Origin: Methylophilaceae bacterium | GTDB taxonomy: Bacteria; Pseudomonadota; Gammaproteobacteria; Burkholderiales; Methylophilaceae | Assembly: GCA_027488395.1 (NCBI GenBank) | Contig: JAIYBT010000025.1 | Span: 36,631-100,630 of the forward strand | Reading direction: 5' to 3' | Length of the DNA stretch: 64,000 nucleotides | The notes under the pieces: generated by a model | Database searches by the model: none | Seen by the model: only the letters and a program-made list of their open reading frames with translations | Told to the model about the DNA's origin: nothing | Translations under genes and position numbers: made by a program | In this document: positions 57,078 to 64,000 of the stretch, piece after piece | Layout: each line of letters begins with the position of its first letter | Position numbering within the stretch: the stretch's first letter is position 1

Positions 57078-59657
57078 ATGTCTGCTGCCAGTCGCGCACA
57101 ACTGAAACTATGGCGTGAGCGCTATCAACAAGCGTTCGCAGCCCAAGCAGCTGCTTTTTTAGCGCGCCCACAACCCAAACAACTGTTTAAGCGTAATACC
57201 CAATGCCTAGATACCTTATTGTTGGAGGTTTGGCATCATTGCGCGCTCCCCGATACCCTTTGTTTGATTGCAGTTGGGGGGTATGGTCGTGGTGAAATGT
57301 ATCCCTACTCGGATATTGATTTATTAATTTTGCTTCCTGATCAACAGGATGCACAGCTCAATCAACAAGTTGAACAGTTGATTGGCAATCTCTGGGATAT
57401 TGGCCTCAATATAGGACACAGTGTCCGCACCATAGACGAATGCCTGACCGAAGCGCAGGCGGATGTGACGGTGCTCACCAACCTGATTGAAGCGCGTTTA
57501 TTGACGGGTGAGCACAGCACTTTCCAACACTTAAATACCTCACTGTTGGACCACTTAGATACCAATCTTTTTTATCAACAAAAAATGCGTGAGCAACAGC
57601 TCAGGCATGCCAAATTTAATGACACCGCTTATAACCTAGAACCCAACATCAAAGAAAGTCCAGGCGGATTGCGTGATTTGCATATGGTGTTATGGATGGC
57701 GCGTAGCCATTGTATTGGGGGTAGCTGGCAGGACTTAGTTGAGGTCGACTTCATCGATGCGTCACAAGCCAAGCAAATTGCAAGGCATGAGCGTTTGTTG
57801 CAAGATTTGCGTATTCGCCTACATTTACTGGCAAAACGACGTGAAGACCGTTTGATATTTGATTTTCAAAATGTGATTGCCGAACAATTGGGCTATCAAA
57901 ACACAGATCAAAAACGTGCCAGCGAGCAATTAATGCAAGGCTTTTATCGCAGCGCGCGCGCAATCATGATCGAAAATGAAGTCTTGCTTAAACGCATGTA
58001 TCAACGCTGTGTCACCGAACATAAACCTGCGCAAGCAATCGACGAAGACTTCACCTTAATTCAAGGTAACTTACTGCATCTTGAATCGCCTGATCTATTT
58101 CATCAAAAACCAGCTGCCATCCTGCGTTGCTTTTTGTTGTTGCAAAAGCACCCTGAAATTTTTGGGTTTAGCGCAGCCTTGATTCGTGCATTACAAGGCG
58201 CTCAAACGCTGATAGATGCCGAGTTTAGACAACAGGCGCAGCATAAAAACCAATTTTTAGCCTTACTGAATTATCCCGAAGGCGTGCACCGCGGCTTGCG
58301 CGCAATGAATCGCTACGGCATCTTGGGCCGCTATATTCCAGTATTTGGGCGGGTGATTGCGCAAATGCAACATGATTTGTTTCATGTGTATACCGTGGAT
58401 GAGCATACGCTGAATGTATTAGGTAACTTACGCCGTTTTGCCAAGCCCGAACTGCAACACGAATTTCCATTATGCAGCCAACTGTTTGCCACGTTTGATC
58501 GTCCAGCCCTGCTGTATTTGGCGGCTATTTTTCATGACATTGCAAAAGGCCGCGGCGGTGATCACTCTGAGTTGGGTACGCTGGATGCAAAACGATTTTG
58601 TCGCCTACATGGCTTGCCTGTAGCAGACACCGATTTAGTGGCGTGGTTAGTCAACGTGCATTTAAAAATGTCCAGCACCGCACAAAAATGTGATTTGTCT
58701 GACCCAGATGTGATTGCGCAGTTTGCACAATTGGTAGGCTCAGAATACCGCTTAGTGGCGCTGTATCTGCTGACAGTCGCTGACATTCGTGGCACCAGCC
58801 CTAATGTTTGGAACGCCTGGAAAGCCAAACTGTTGGAGAGCTTGTTTTTACAAACCAGACGTGTGCTACAACAATCGTTAAATTCCGAAGCGCAACTGGC
58901 AATCCGTAAAGACGAGGTTCTGCACAAGCTGAAAAGTTTTGATATGCAGGAATCCTCTGTACACGCCTTGTGGCAGGCATTTGGTCAACATTATTTCAGC
59001 CGCTTTGACAGTGATGAAATTGCTTGGCAAAGTCGATTACTGATTCCACATCGAAATACCGAAGTGGCGATTGTGCGCGCACGACTTAGCCCCAAAGGCG
59101 ATGGCATTCAAGTGATGATTTACAGCCGCGATCAGCGCGATGTGTTTGCCCGTATTTGTCAATTTTTTGACAGCATGCAGTACAACATTGCCCAAGCCAA
59201 AATTTTTACCACAGCACATGGCTATGCGTTAGACAACTTTATTGTGCTGGAGCCAGAAACCAAACAAGTCAGTTATAACGGCTTGCTCAAACATATTGAA
59301 GCGGGCCTATCCGCGCAACTCAGCAACCATACGCCGTTGACCATGCCCATGCGTGGTCGCGTTAGCCGTCAAGTAAAACACATGCCGATCAAGAGCCAGG
59401 TATTTGTTCGCCCTGCCACTAACCCGCTTGAAGCATCGCAAGGCATGTTGCAGTTGGATGTTATTGCCAGTGATCGGCCTGGCTTATTGGCCATGCTCGC
59501 CCATCATTTGTTAACGCAACAGTTAGCGCTGGTCAACGCAAAAATCAACACCTTGGGTAATCGCGTCGAAGACAGCTTTATTATCGCGCCGATAGACGGA
59601 ATGCCACTGACAGAAGCACAAATCAACAGTCTTAAAGCCGTTTTTAATGATGTTTAA
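57078..59657 (+). CDS. glnD: Bifunctional uridylyltransferase/uridylyl-removing enzyme GlnD
   Basis: An 859-residue nitrogen sensor that uridylylates PII under nitrogen limitation and removes UMP when glutamine is high. The nucleotidyltransferase motif GGYGRGEMYPYSDIDLLIL is at residues 67-85 with catalytic Asp79 and Asp81. The HD domain that removes UMP has FHDIAKGRGGDHSELG near residue 485. Two C-terminal ACT domains (about 680-760 and 785-859) bind glutamine. All domains look intact. Confidence 0.96.
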   Translation: MSAASRAQLKLWRERYQQAFAAQAAAFLARPQPKQLFKRNTQCLDTLLLEVWHHCALPDTLCLIAVGGYGRGEMYPYSDIDLLILLPDQQDAQLNQQVEQLIGNLWDIGLNIGHSVRTIDECLTEAQADVTVLTNLIEARLLTGEHSTFQHLNTSLLDHLDTNLFYQQKMREQQLRHAKFNDTAYNLEPNIKESPGGLRDLHMVLWMARSHCIGGSWQDLVEVDFIDASQAKQIARHERLLQDLRIRLHLLAKRREDRLIFDFQNVIAEQLGYQNTDQKRASEQLMQGFYRSARAIMIENEVLLKRMYQRCVTEHKPAQAIDEDFTLIQGNLLHLESPDLFHQKPAAILRCFLLLQKHPEIFGFSAALIRALQGAQTLIDAEFRQQAQHKNQFLALLNYPEGVHRGLRAMNRYGILGRYIPVFGRVIAQMQHDLFHVYTVDEHTLNVLGNLRRFAKPELQHEFPLCSQLFATFDRPALLYLAAIFHDIAKGRGGDHSELGTLDAKRFCRLHGLPVADTDLVAWLVNVHLKMSSTAQKCDLSDPDVIAQFAQLVGSEYRLVALYLLTVADIRGTSPNVWNAWKAKLLESLFLQTRRVLQQSLNSEAQLAIRKDEVLHKLKSFDMQESSVHALWQAFGQHYFSRFDSDEIAWQSRLLIPHRNTEVAIVRARLSPKGDGIQVMIYSRDQRDVFARICQFFDSMQYNIAQAKIFTTAHGYALDNFIVLEPETKQVSYNGLLKHIEAGLSAQLSNHTPLTMPMRGRVSRQVKHMPIKSQVFVRPATNPLEASQGMLQLDVIASDRPGLLAMLAHHLLTQQLALVNAKINTLGNRVEDSFIIAPIDGMPLTEAQINSLKAVFNDV

Positions 59658-59738
59658 CCCAAAGATTGCAATTAGTATGGGACCGACATGACAATGCAGG
59701 CTAGAATGGGCTTTGACTTTAACGGTTAGCGCTGACTT

Positions 59739-60554
59739 ATGTGGCTACGTACGGAATGTGACCTGCGATTTGATGTGAGCATCCCGACGCCACTGATTTT
59801 AATGTTGCGGCCGCGTAGTGGCGACCAACAATGGGTGGCCAGTCAATCCTATACCCTGTCGCCTCAGGTGCCGTTGGCAGAGTTCGTTGATCCTTATGGC
59901 AATTTATGTCAACGCTTGATGGCGCCAATTGGCACGTTTTCAATCAGCACCTCCGCTGATATTCTGACAGCCGATACCATCGATGTGGCGCCCGGTGCCC
60001 CGTTTCATGATGTCCACCATTTACCCAACGAAGTACTGACTTATTTACTGCCTTCCCGCTATTGTGAATCAGATAAATTTATCACGCTTGGGCAGGAAAT
60101 TGTGATGGATGTGCGCCCAGGATATGACCAAGTGGAAGCAATCAATCAGTGGATACGTCGCAATATCCGCTTTAACCCCGACTCCCCCCATTTTCAATTA
60201 TCTGCAGTCGAGGTGAATCAGCAACGCGAAGGCGTCTGCCGTGAGCTAGCGCATCTGGGTATCGCCTTATGTCGCGGCTTGTGCATTCCTGCGCGTATGG
60301 TCGTGGGCTTTTTGCATACCTTAACCCCCATGGATTTTCATGCATGGTTTGAAGCCTATGTGGGTGGTCGTTGGTACACCTTTGATCCGACTCAATCTGC
60401 ACCGCTGGGTGGACGCGTGACCGTGGCCTATGGTCACGATGCTGCGGATGTCGCAATTTTTAATCAGTTTGGCCCCGCCTTACATCCAGAACGTATGCAA
60501 GTGCGCGTCACGCAACTGTCAACACCCCCAGAAGCGGCTATACATCGCGCATGA
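59739..60554 (+). CDS. Transglutaminase-like cysteine protease-fold protein (first of a pair)
   Basis: A 271-residue cytoplasmic protein with no signal peptide. An N-terminal beta domain (about residues 1-100) precedes a transglutaminase core with the full triad: Cys167 ([12 protein letters not shown]), His201 ([10 protein letters not shown]) and Asp216 (YTFDPTQ). Bacterial members are thought to be peptidases or to act with circularly permuted ATP-grasp proteins, neither of which is seen here. It overlaps the next, related gene by four bases. Confidence 0.9.
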   Translation: MWLRTECDLRFDVSIPTPLILMLRPRSGDQQWVASQSYTLSPQVPLAEFVDPYGNLCQRLMAPIGTFSISTSADILTADTIDVAPGAPFHDVHHLPNEVLTYLLPSRYCESDKFITLGQEIVMDVRPGYDQVEAINQWIRRNIRFNPDSPHFQLSAVEVNQQREGVCRELAHLGIALCRGLCIPARMVVGFLHTLTPMDFHAWFEAYVGGRWYTFDPTQSAPLGGRVTVAYGHDAADVAIFNQFGPALHPERMQVRVTQLSTPPEAAIHRA

Positions 60555-61405
60555 AACGACTACAGATTAAACATCTGACAGAATACGTATTTTCAGCGCC
60601 TGTCATCTTACAAACGCATTTTTTATTGCTGCGTCCACGTGAGGGCCATGATGTACGTATTGAGTCATCCAAGCTACAAATCAGTCCTGCTTATCATATT
60701 AAGTGGTATCGCGATGTGTTTGATAACTCGTTAGCAGCAGTGACATTTCCGCAGCAGAGTCAGCAATTATCGATTCACAGCGAGGTGGTCATACAACATT
60801 ATGAAGAAGCCCCGTTTGATTTTTTAATTGCAGACTACGCGGTGTATTATCCCTTCACCTATGCGCACACTGAATGGGCCGATTTAGCGGCTTTTCAACA
60901 ACCCTTATTTGCGCATGAACAATATGCCGTCAACCAATGGTTGATTGATCTTGGCTTGCGTCATGGCCAAATGACCACCTTCGCCTTGCTCAACACGCTG
61001 AATCAAGCCATTTATCAACAATTTCGATATCAGTTGCGTGAAGCGGCAGGCGTGCAATCCCCTGCTCAAACCTTGGCGTTGGCTAGCGGCTCATGTCGGG
61101 ATTATGCGACGTTATTCATTGAAGCTTGCCGCTGCCTCGGCTTGGCGAGCCGCTTTGTCAGTGGCTATCTACACGCACCCGCGACTGAAGCGGGCAATGC
61201 CACCACGCATGCTTGGGCAGAAGTGTATTTACCAGGCACTGGCTGGAAAGGCTTTGACCCGACATCGGGTTTGGTCACCAGCTTTCAACATATTGCGGTG
61301 GCGGTAGCGCGTAACCCAGAAGCCATACCGCCCGTGGCTGGAAGTTTTATTGGCCCCGCAGACTTACCAATTTTACGCGTTAACGTCCAAGTCACATTAT
61401 TGTAA
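60551..61405 (+). CDS. Transglutaminase-like protein (second of a pair)
   Basis: A 284-residue protein with a bacterial transglutaminase-like N-terminal domain ([17 protein letters not shown]) and a transglutaminase core. The triad is Cys182 ([15 protein letters not shown]), His220 ([11 protein letters not shown]) and Asp236 (KGFDPTSG). No signal peptide is visible. The overlapping start implies coupling with the gene before it. Substrate unknown. Confidence 0.9.
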   Translation: MKRLQIKHLTEYVFSAPVILQTHFLLLRPREGHDVRIESSKLQISPAYHIKWYRDVFDNSLAAVTFPQQSQQLSIHSEVVIQHYEEAPFDFLIADYAVYYPFTYAHTEWADLAAFQQPLFAHEQYAVNQWLIDLGLRHGQMTTFALLNTLNQAIYQQFRYQLREAAGVQSPAQTLALASGSCRDYATLFIEACRCLGLASRFVSGYLHAPATEAGNATTHAWAEVYLPGTGWKGFDPTSGLVTSFQHIAVAVARNPEAIPPVAGSFIGPADLPILRVNVQVTLL

Positions 61406-61521
61406 ATCGTGATACCTCGTACAATCGACGCCTGCTCACCAGCATTGTGATTGGTGACCTATGTTTCCCCTACGCCTGATATTTAATGCTTTTTGATCGT
61501 TACGCTGCTAATCATTAAATT

Positions 61522-61600
61522 TGTGTGAAATTTACACATATTTATTGACCCCATGAAGCAATCTCCGCTAAACTGTATGTGTGTAATTTTTTTACACATA
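61522..61600 (+). promoter_or_regulatory. Promoter flanked by two TGTGT...ACACA operator-like palindromes
   Basis: A plausible sigma-70 promoter, TTGACC (61545-61550) and TAAACT (61569-61574) with 18-bp spacing, lies ahead of the PEP-CTERM gene. A near-palindrome TGTGTGAAATTTACACA (61522-61538) precedes the -35. A second, TATGTGTGTAA-TTTTT-TTACACATA, lies just past the -10 at about 61576-61600. Two similar sites on either side of a promoter suggest a dimeric regulator and possible looping or repression. Confidence 0.5.
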
Positions 61601-61645
61601 TAAAAAAATTTATTATGCGTTGTTAGCTCATCGTGGAGGCTATTT

Positions 61646-62791
61646 ATGAAACATCCTTTATTTTTGTCATCTGTACTCACCGTACTCATGGCAACATCAT
61701 TCTCAGTTCAAGCAAAAAATGGCGTCTCAGGCAACGACCCCAACAAGATTGACGACAACCCGAGTGCCTCTGACATGATTAATCTGAATGCAGCGGACCT
61801 CGCCAGCAAGCAAGCGAGCAAGCAAACTGAGGATATGACGCCAGAGGCATTAGAAAGTATCAAGCCCGCCGCACCTATCGTCTATACGCCCGAAATATAT
61901 CAGCCAGGGGCTACTGGCAACCAATTATTAGATGCTTGGTTAGGCGTAAAAAACGGTATCAATCTATCGGGGATCAGTGTCAAAACCGAGACTATTCAAT
62001 ATATCGGTGGCGCGCAACAAGCCAAGGTGTTGACTGACACTTCAGTGGAGGGCCAATTTTTAAACACATTAAACCCCACCGCTGGCTACGGCGCCTTACT
62101 GACGACGGGCTCAGCGAATTTTAGCAATACCAATACCAGCTCAGGTTTTTCCAACGTAACAGGCACAGGCAATAATTATTATGTCAGTGCCATTAGCAAT
62201 CAAAACACTTACGACGCCAATGTACTGAAATTTTCGTTTACGGTGGCCCCAGGTGTTAATTCGGTGAGTACCCAGTTTTTGTTTGCGTCAGAAGAATATC
62301 CAGAGTGGACGGGGTTGTTTAGAGACGGCTTTGCCTTTGTGGTAGATGGCGTGAATTACGCAAAATTTGATGCTACCCACTTTGTAACGTTGAGTGATGC
62401 TGGCACAAGCACACTCGCCAACCCAATACTCAATACAGGCAGCAATCAGTTTTTTGTAGATAATCGGCCCGATGCCAATGGCATACAAGCGGCACCATTT
62501 GAGTACGATGGCTATACACAATTACTGACAGCGACAGGCTTATTACAAGATGGCTTAGCGGTACATACCATTGAAGTGGCCATTGCGGACTCGAATGACA
62601 GCGTCTGGGACAGTGCTGTATTTTTATCCCAATTACGCACATTGAATGACACAAACAGCCCGCAATTGTCTGCCGCAAGTTTTGGTTTATTAGTGAGTGC
62701 CGTACCTGAGCCGTCATCTTATAGCCTGTTATTTGCGGGACTATTCTTGATATTGCGCCAGGTGAAACGGCATCATCAACGTCAAGTTTAA
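61646..62791 (+). CDS. PEP-CTERM surface protein with choice-of-anchor L domain
   Basis: A 381-residue secreted protein. A signal peptide ends near SVQA (residue 23). A choice-of-anchor L type domain at about 90-340 includes STQFLFASEEYPEWTG and FAFVVDGVNYAKF. The tail has VPEPSS, a hydrophobic helix and a basic end (VKRHHQRQV), the PEP-CTERM signal. It needs an EpsH/XrtA-type exosortase, which is not in this window and is different from the XrtH encoded at 20885. A GGAGG site precedes the ATG. A strong terminator follows. Confidence 0.92.
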   Translation: MKHPLFLSSVLTVLMATSFSVQAKNGVSGNDPNKIDDNPSASDMINLNAADLASKQASKQTEDMTPEALESIKPAAPIVYTPEIYQPGATGNQLLDAWLGVKNGINLSGISVKTETIQYIGGAQQAKVLTDTSVEGQFLNTLNPTAGYGALLTTGSANFSNTNTSSGFSNVTGTGNNYYVSAISNQNTYDANVLKFSFTVAPGVNSVSTQFLFASEEYPEWTGLFRDGFAFVVDGVNYAKFDATHFVTLSDAGTSTLANPILNTGSNQFFVDNRPDANGIQAAPFEYDGYTQLLTATGLLQDGLAVHTIEVAIADSNDSVWDSAVFLSQLRTLNDTNSPQLSAASFGLLVSAVPEPSSYSLLFAGLFLILRQVKRHHQRQV

Positions 62792-62837
62792 GCGTCGGTT
62801 GTACTTGAGTGTCGTTTTTACGATAGTCAATCAATAT

Positions 62838-62870
62838 AAAAAAACCCTGTCAGCGATGACAGGGTTTTTT
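62838..62870. terminator. Bidirectional terminator between the PEP-CTERM gene and the cupin gene
   Basis: A perfect stem AAAAACCCTGTCA / TGACAGGGTTTTT around a GCGA tetraloop, with T runs in both directions. It separates convergent genes. Confidence 0.92.
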
Positions 62871-62888
62871 GCACATCACACTTCAACA

Positions 62889-63164
62889 TTAGAAATGTTT
62901 GTAATGCTTTTTCAACTGTTTTACCACTTCCCACTGTGATTTCAAGCCTTTTGGAAACTCAACATAGTCACCCGCTTTGATGGTCACGGTGTCACCGCCT
63001 TGTGGCGTCACTTTGAATTCGCCTTCTAATACATAGGCTTTTTCAGTCGCCGTAAAGTCAAGTGGGAATTTTGAAGGTGGGCAATCCCAAGTGTTCCAGC
63101 TAGTTACGCCTAACTCTTTCAATTTTTCAGGGGTTGGATTGTGGTCGATGATGATTTGTGTCAT
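62889..63164 (-). CDS. Small cupin-domain protein (DUF861 type)
   Basis: A 91-residue single-domain cupin. The block FTATEKAYVLEGEFKVTPQGGDTVTIKAGDYVEFPKGLKSQWEV fits the DUF861/EutQ-like cupin group, which often lacks some metal-binding His residues, as here. The ATG at 63164 is chosen for the AAGGAA site seven bases upstream; the longer frame from 63197 is rejected. Substrate unknown. Confidence 0.85.
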   Translation of the reverse strand: MTQIIIDHNPTPEKLKELGVTSWNTWDCPPSKFPLDFTATEKAYVLEGEFKVTPQGGDTVTIKAGDYVEFPKGLKSQWEVVKQLKKHYKHF

Positions 63165-63206
63165 GTCGGTTCCTTTAAAGGTGGGTGAATACAACAAATG
63201 TTTTGT

Positions 63207-63238
63207 AAAAAAAATGCCGCAGTTACTGCGGCATTTTG
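63207..63238 (-). terminator. Terminator downstream of tRNA-Ser
   Basis: A stem TGCCGCAG / CTGCGGCA with a three-base loop. The T run lies on the minus strand, so it ends the leftward tRNA-Ser transcript. Confidence 0.88.
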
Positions 63239-63242
63239 TATC

Positions 63243-63332
63243 TGGCGGAAGAGGTGAGATTCGAACTCACGGAGGGCGTGAACCCTCGACAGTTTTCAAG
63301 ACTGTAGCATTAAACCGCTCTGCCACTCTTCC
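63243..63332 (-). tRNA. tRNA-Ser (anticodon UGA)
   Basis: A 90-base class II tRNA read on the minus strand. The acceptor stem GGAAGAG pairs with CTCTTCC, the anticodon loop CTTGAAA gives UGA, and a long variable arm (about 15 bases, CGAGGG...CCCTCC) is typical of tRNA-Ser. GTTCGAATC marks the T arm and the 3' CCA is encoded. Confidence 0.97.
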
Positions 63333-63357
63333 TTAAGGCGCGCATTATAGCAAAGAT

Positions 63358-63891
63358 TTAATCATCTGGAAGTGTTATTCCAGGAAAAATTACCTCATTA
63401 AAGCCAAATTGGGTCAAATCACGAATCCGCATTGGATACAACACGCCAAACAAATGATCGCACTCATGTTGCACAACCCGTGCGTGAAAGCCACTTACTG
63501 TGCGGTCTATGGTCTGCCCTTGTGGATCAACCCCTTGGTAACGCAGTTGCGTATACCGTGGCACTAAACCGCGCAAACCGGGCACCGACAAACAACCCTC
63601 CCAGCCCGCGGTTTCTTCATCACTCAATGGCGTTAACATGGGGTTGAGTAAAATCGTGAATGGCACCTCCTCAGCGTCTGGATAACGTGGATTTTTGCCA
63701 ACACCAAACATCACCACTTGCAAACTCACCCCAATTTGAGGGGCGGCAATGCCAGCGCCTTGCATCGCTGTCATGGTATCGTGCATGTCTTGAATCAAAG
63801 CATGGAGTTCTGGGGTATCAAACGCTGTGACGGGTTGTGACACCTGATACAGCAAAGGATCACCCATTTTAAGAACGGGTCGTATGGCCAT
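63358..63891 (-). CDS. def: Peptide deformylase
   Basis: A 177-residue metallopeptidase that removes the formyl group from nascent N-terminal Met. The three motifs are intact: GAGIAAPQ (ending at Gln52), EGCLSVP with Cys100, and QHECDH with His142, Glu143 and His146; Cys100 and the two His bind the metal. The length and motifs suit a type I/III bacterial enzyme. The fmt partner is not adjacent on the visible side. Confidence 0.95.
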   Translation of the reverse strand: MAIRPVLKMGDPLLYQVSQPVTAFDTPELHALIQDMHDTMTAMQGAGIAAPQIGVSLQVVMFGVGKNPRYPDAEEVPFTILLNPMLTPLSDEETAGWEGCLSVPGLRGLVPRYTQLRYQGVDPQGQTIDRTVSGFHARVVQHECDHLFGVLYPMRIRDLTQFGFNEVIFPGITLPDD

Positions 63892-63895
63892 AGAA

Positions 63896-64000
63896 TTACC
63901 CTATTTTACTGGGTTGCGCCGCAACAGCGTAATGCGCAATCAGGGCACGAACGTTGTGCATGGTCTGCTGTAACAATGGCATGACTTGCTCAAACTGAAT
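63896..64000 (-). CDS. C-terminal end of an unidentified gene (runs off the right edge)
   Basis: An open minus-strand frame gives 34 residues ending in [10 protein letters not shown] before a TAA stop at 63898-63896, four bases before the def start. The short spacing suggests an operon with def. The visible part (for example [18 protein letters not shown]) is helical and carries no motif, so no product can be named. Confidence 0.5.
   Translation of the reverse strand: MQFEQVMPLLQQTMHNVRALIAHYAVAAQPSKIG

Noticed and set aside
1..64000. Mobile element, prophage, CRISPR array or restriction/defence island
   Set aside because: No transposase, integrase, phage structural gene, Cas gene, methylase-restriction pair or regularly spaced repeat array was found on either strand.

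Overview
This window looks like chromosomal DNA of a Gram-negative betaproteobacterium. Supporting signs are a TonB receptor, a complete cbb3 oxidase locus, the map-glnD and dnaE-accA-tilS orders, exosortase-type surface sorting, and moderate GC content by eye. Adjacent pgl, gnd and zwf genes would suit a methylotroph of the Methylophilaceae type, in which oxidative hexose-phosphate reactions are central, but this assignment is an inference. No phage, transposase, IS element, integron or CRISPR array was seen. The window is mostly core chromosome with a few accessory loci.

Layout. 1-3058: the start of an NtrC-type response regulator and an upstream TonB-dependent receptor. 3300-9247: tilS, accA and dnaE, read leftward. 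9455-10557: two thiol-peroxidase paralogues in tandem, the first lacking both catalytic cysteines. 10681-17614: a MazG-like pyrophosphohydrolase, a membrane ethylene-receptor-like/PAS/GGDEF/EAL protein, an RlmL-type methyltransferase, a spermidine-synthase-like protein and an RNB-domain ribonuclease. 17957-21418: a compact sorting locus of exosortase H, its associated membrane protein, and a subtilase carrying the matching IPTL-CTERM tail. 21561-23605: selO and a small secreted coiled-coil protein. 23821-32171: the cbb3 oxidase locus ccoI-S-N-O-Q-P-G-H with an FNR-type box ahead of ccoN, followed by a UreH-like membrane protein. 32462-34513: metG.

34767-44575 is a tight five-gene operon, the counterpart of E. 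coli yfaA-T-S-Q-P and related to the Pseudomonas mag operon. It is built around a bacterial alpha-2-macroglobulin that has a CVEQ thioester motif. By motif reading, two partner genes look like cell-wall enzymes: one NlpC/P60-like, the other PBP-like plus SpoIID-like. 44827-53939: a glycosyltransferase, apbC/mrp, pgl, gnd, zwf, dcd and a large Orn/Lys/Arg decarboxylase. 54034-59657: folA, a membrane-anchored peroxiredoxin, an HDOD protein, map and glnD. 59739-64000: two overlapping transglutaminase-like genes, a PEP-CTERM protein with an unusual palindrome-flanked promoter, a cupin, tRNA-Ser(UGA), def, and the end of an unidentified gene.

The most interesting items are the ethylene-receptor-like c-di-GMP protein, the self-contained exosortase H locus, the alpha-2-macroglobulin operon with its predicted peptidoglycan enzymes, and the cysteine-less Tpx paralogue.
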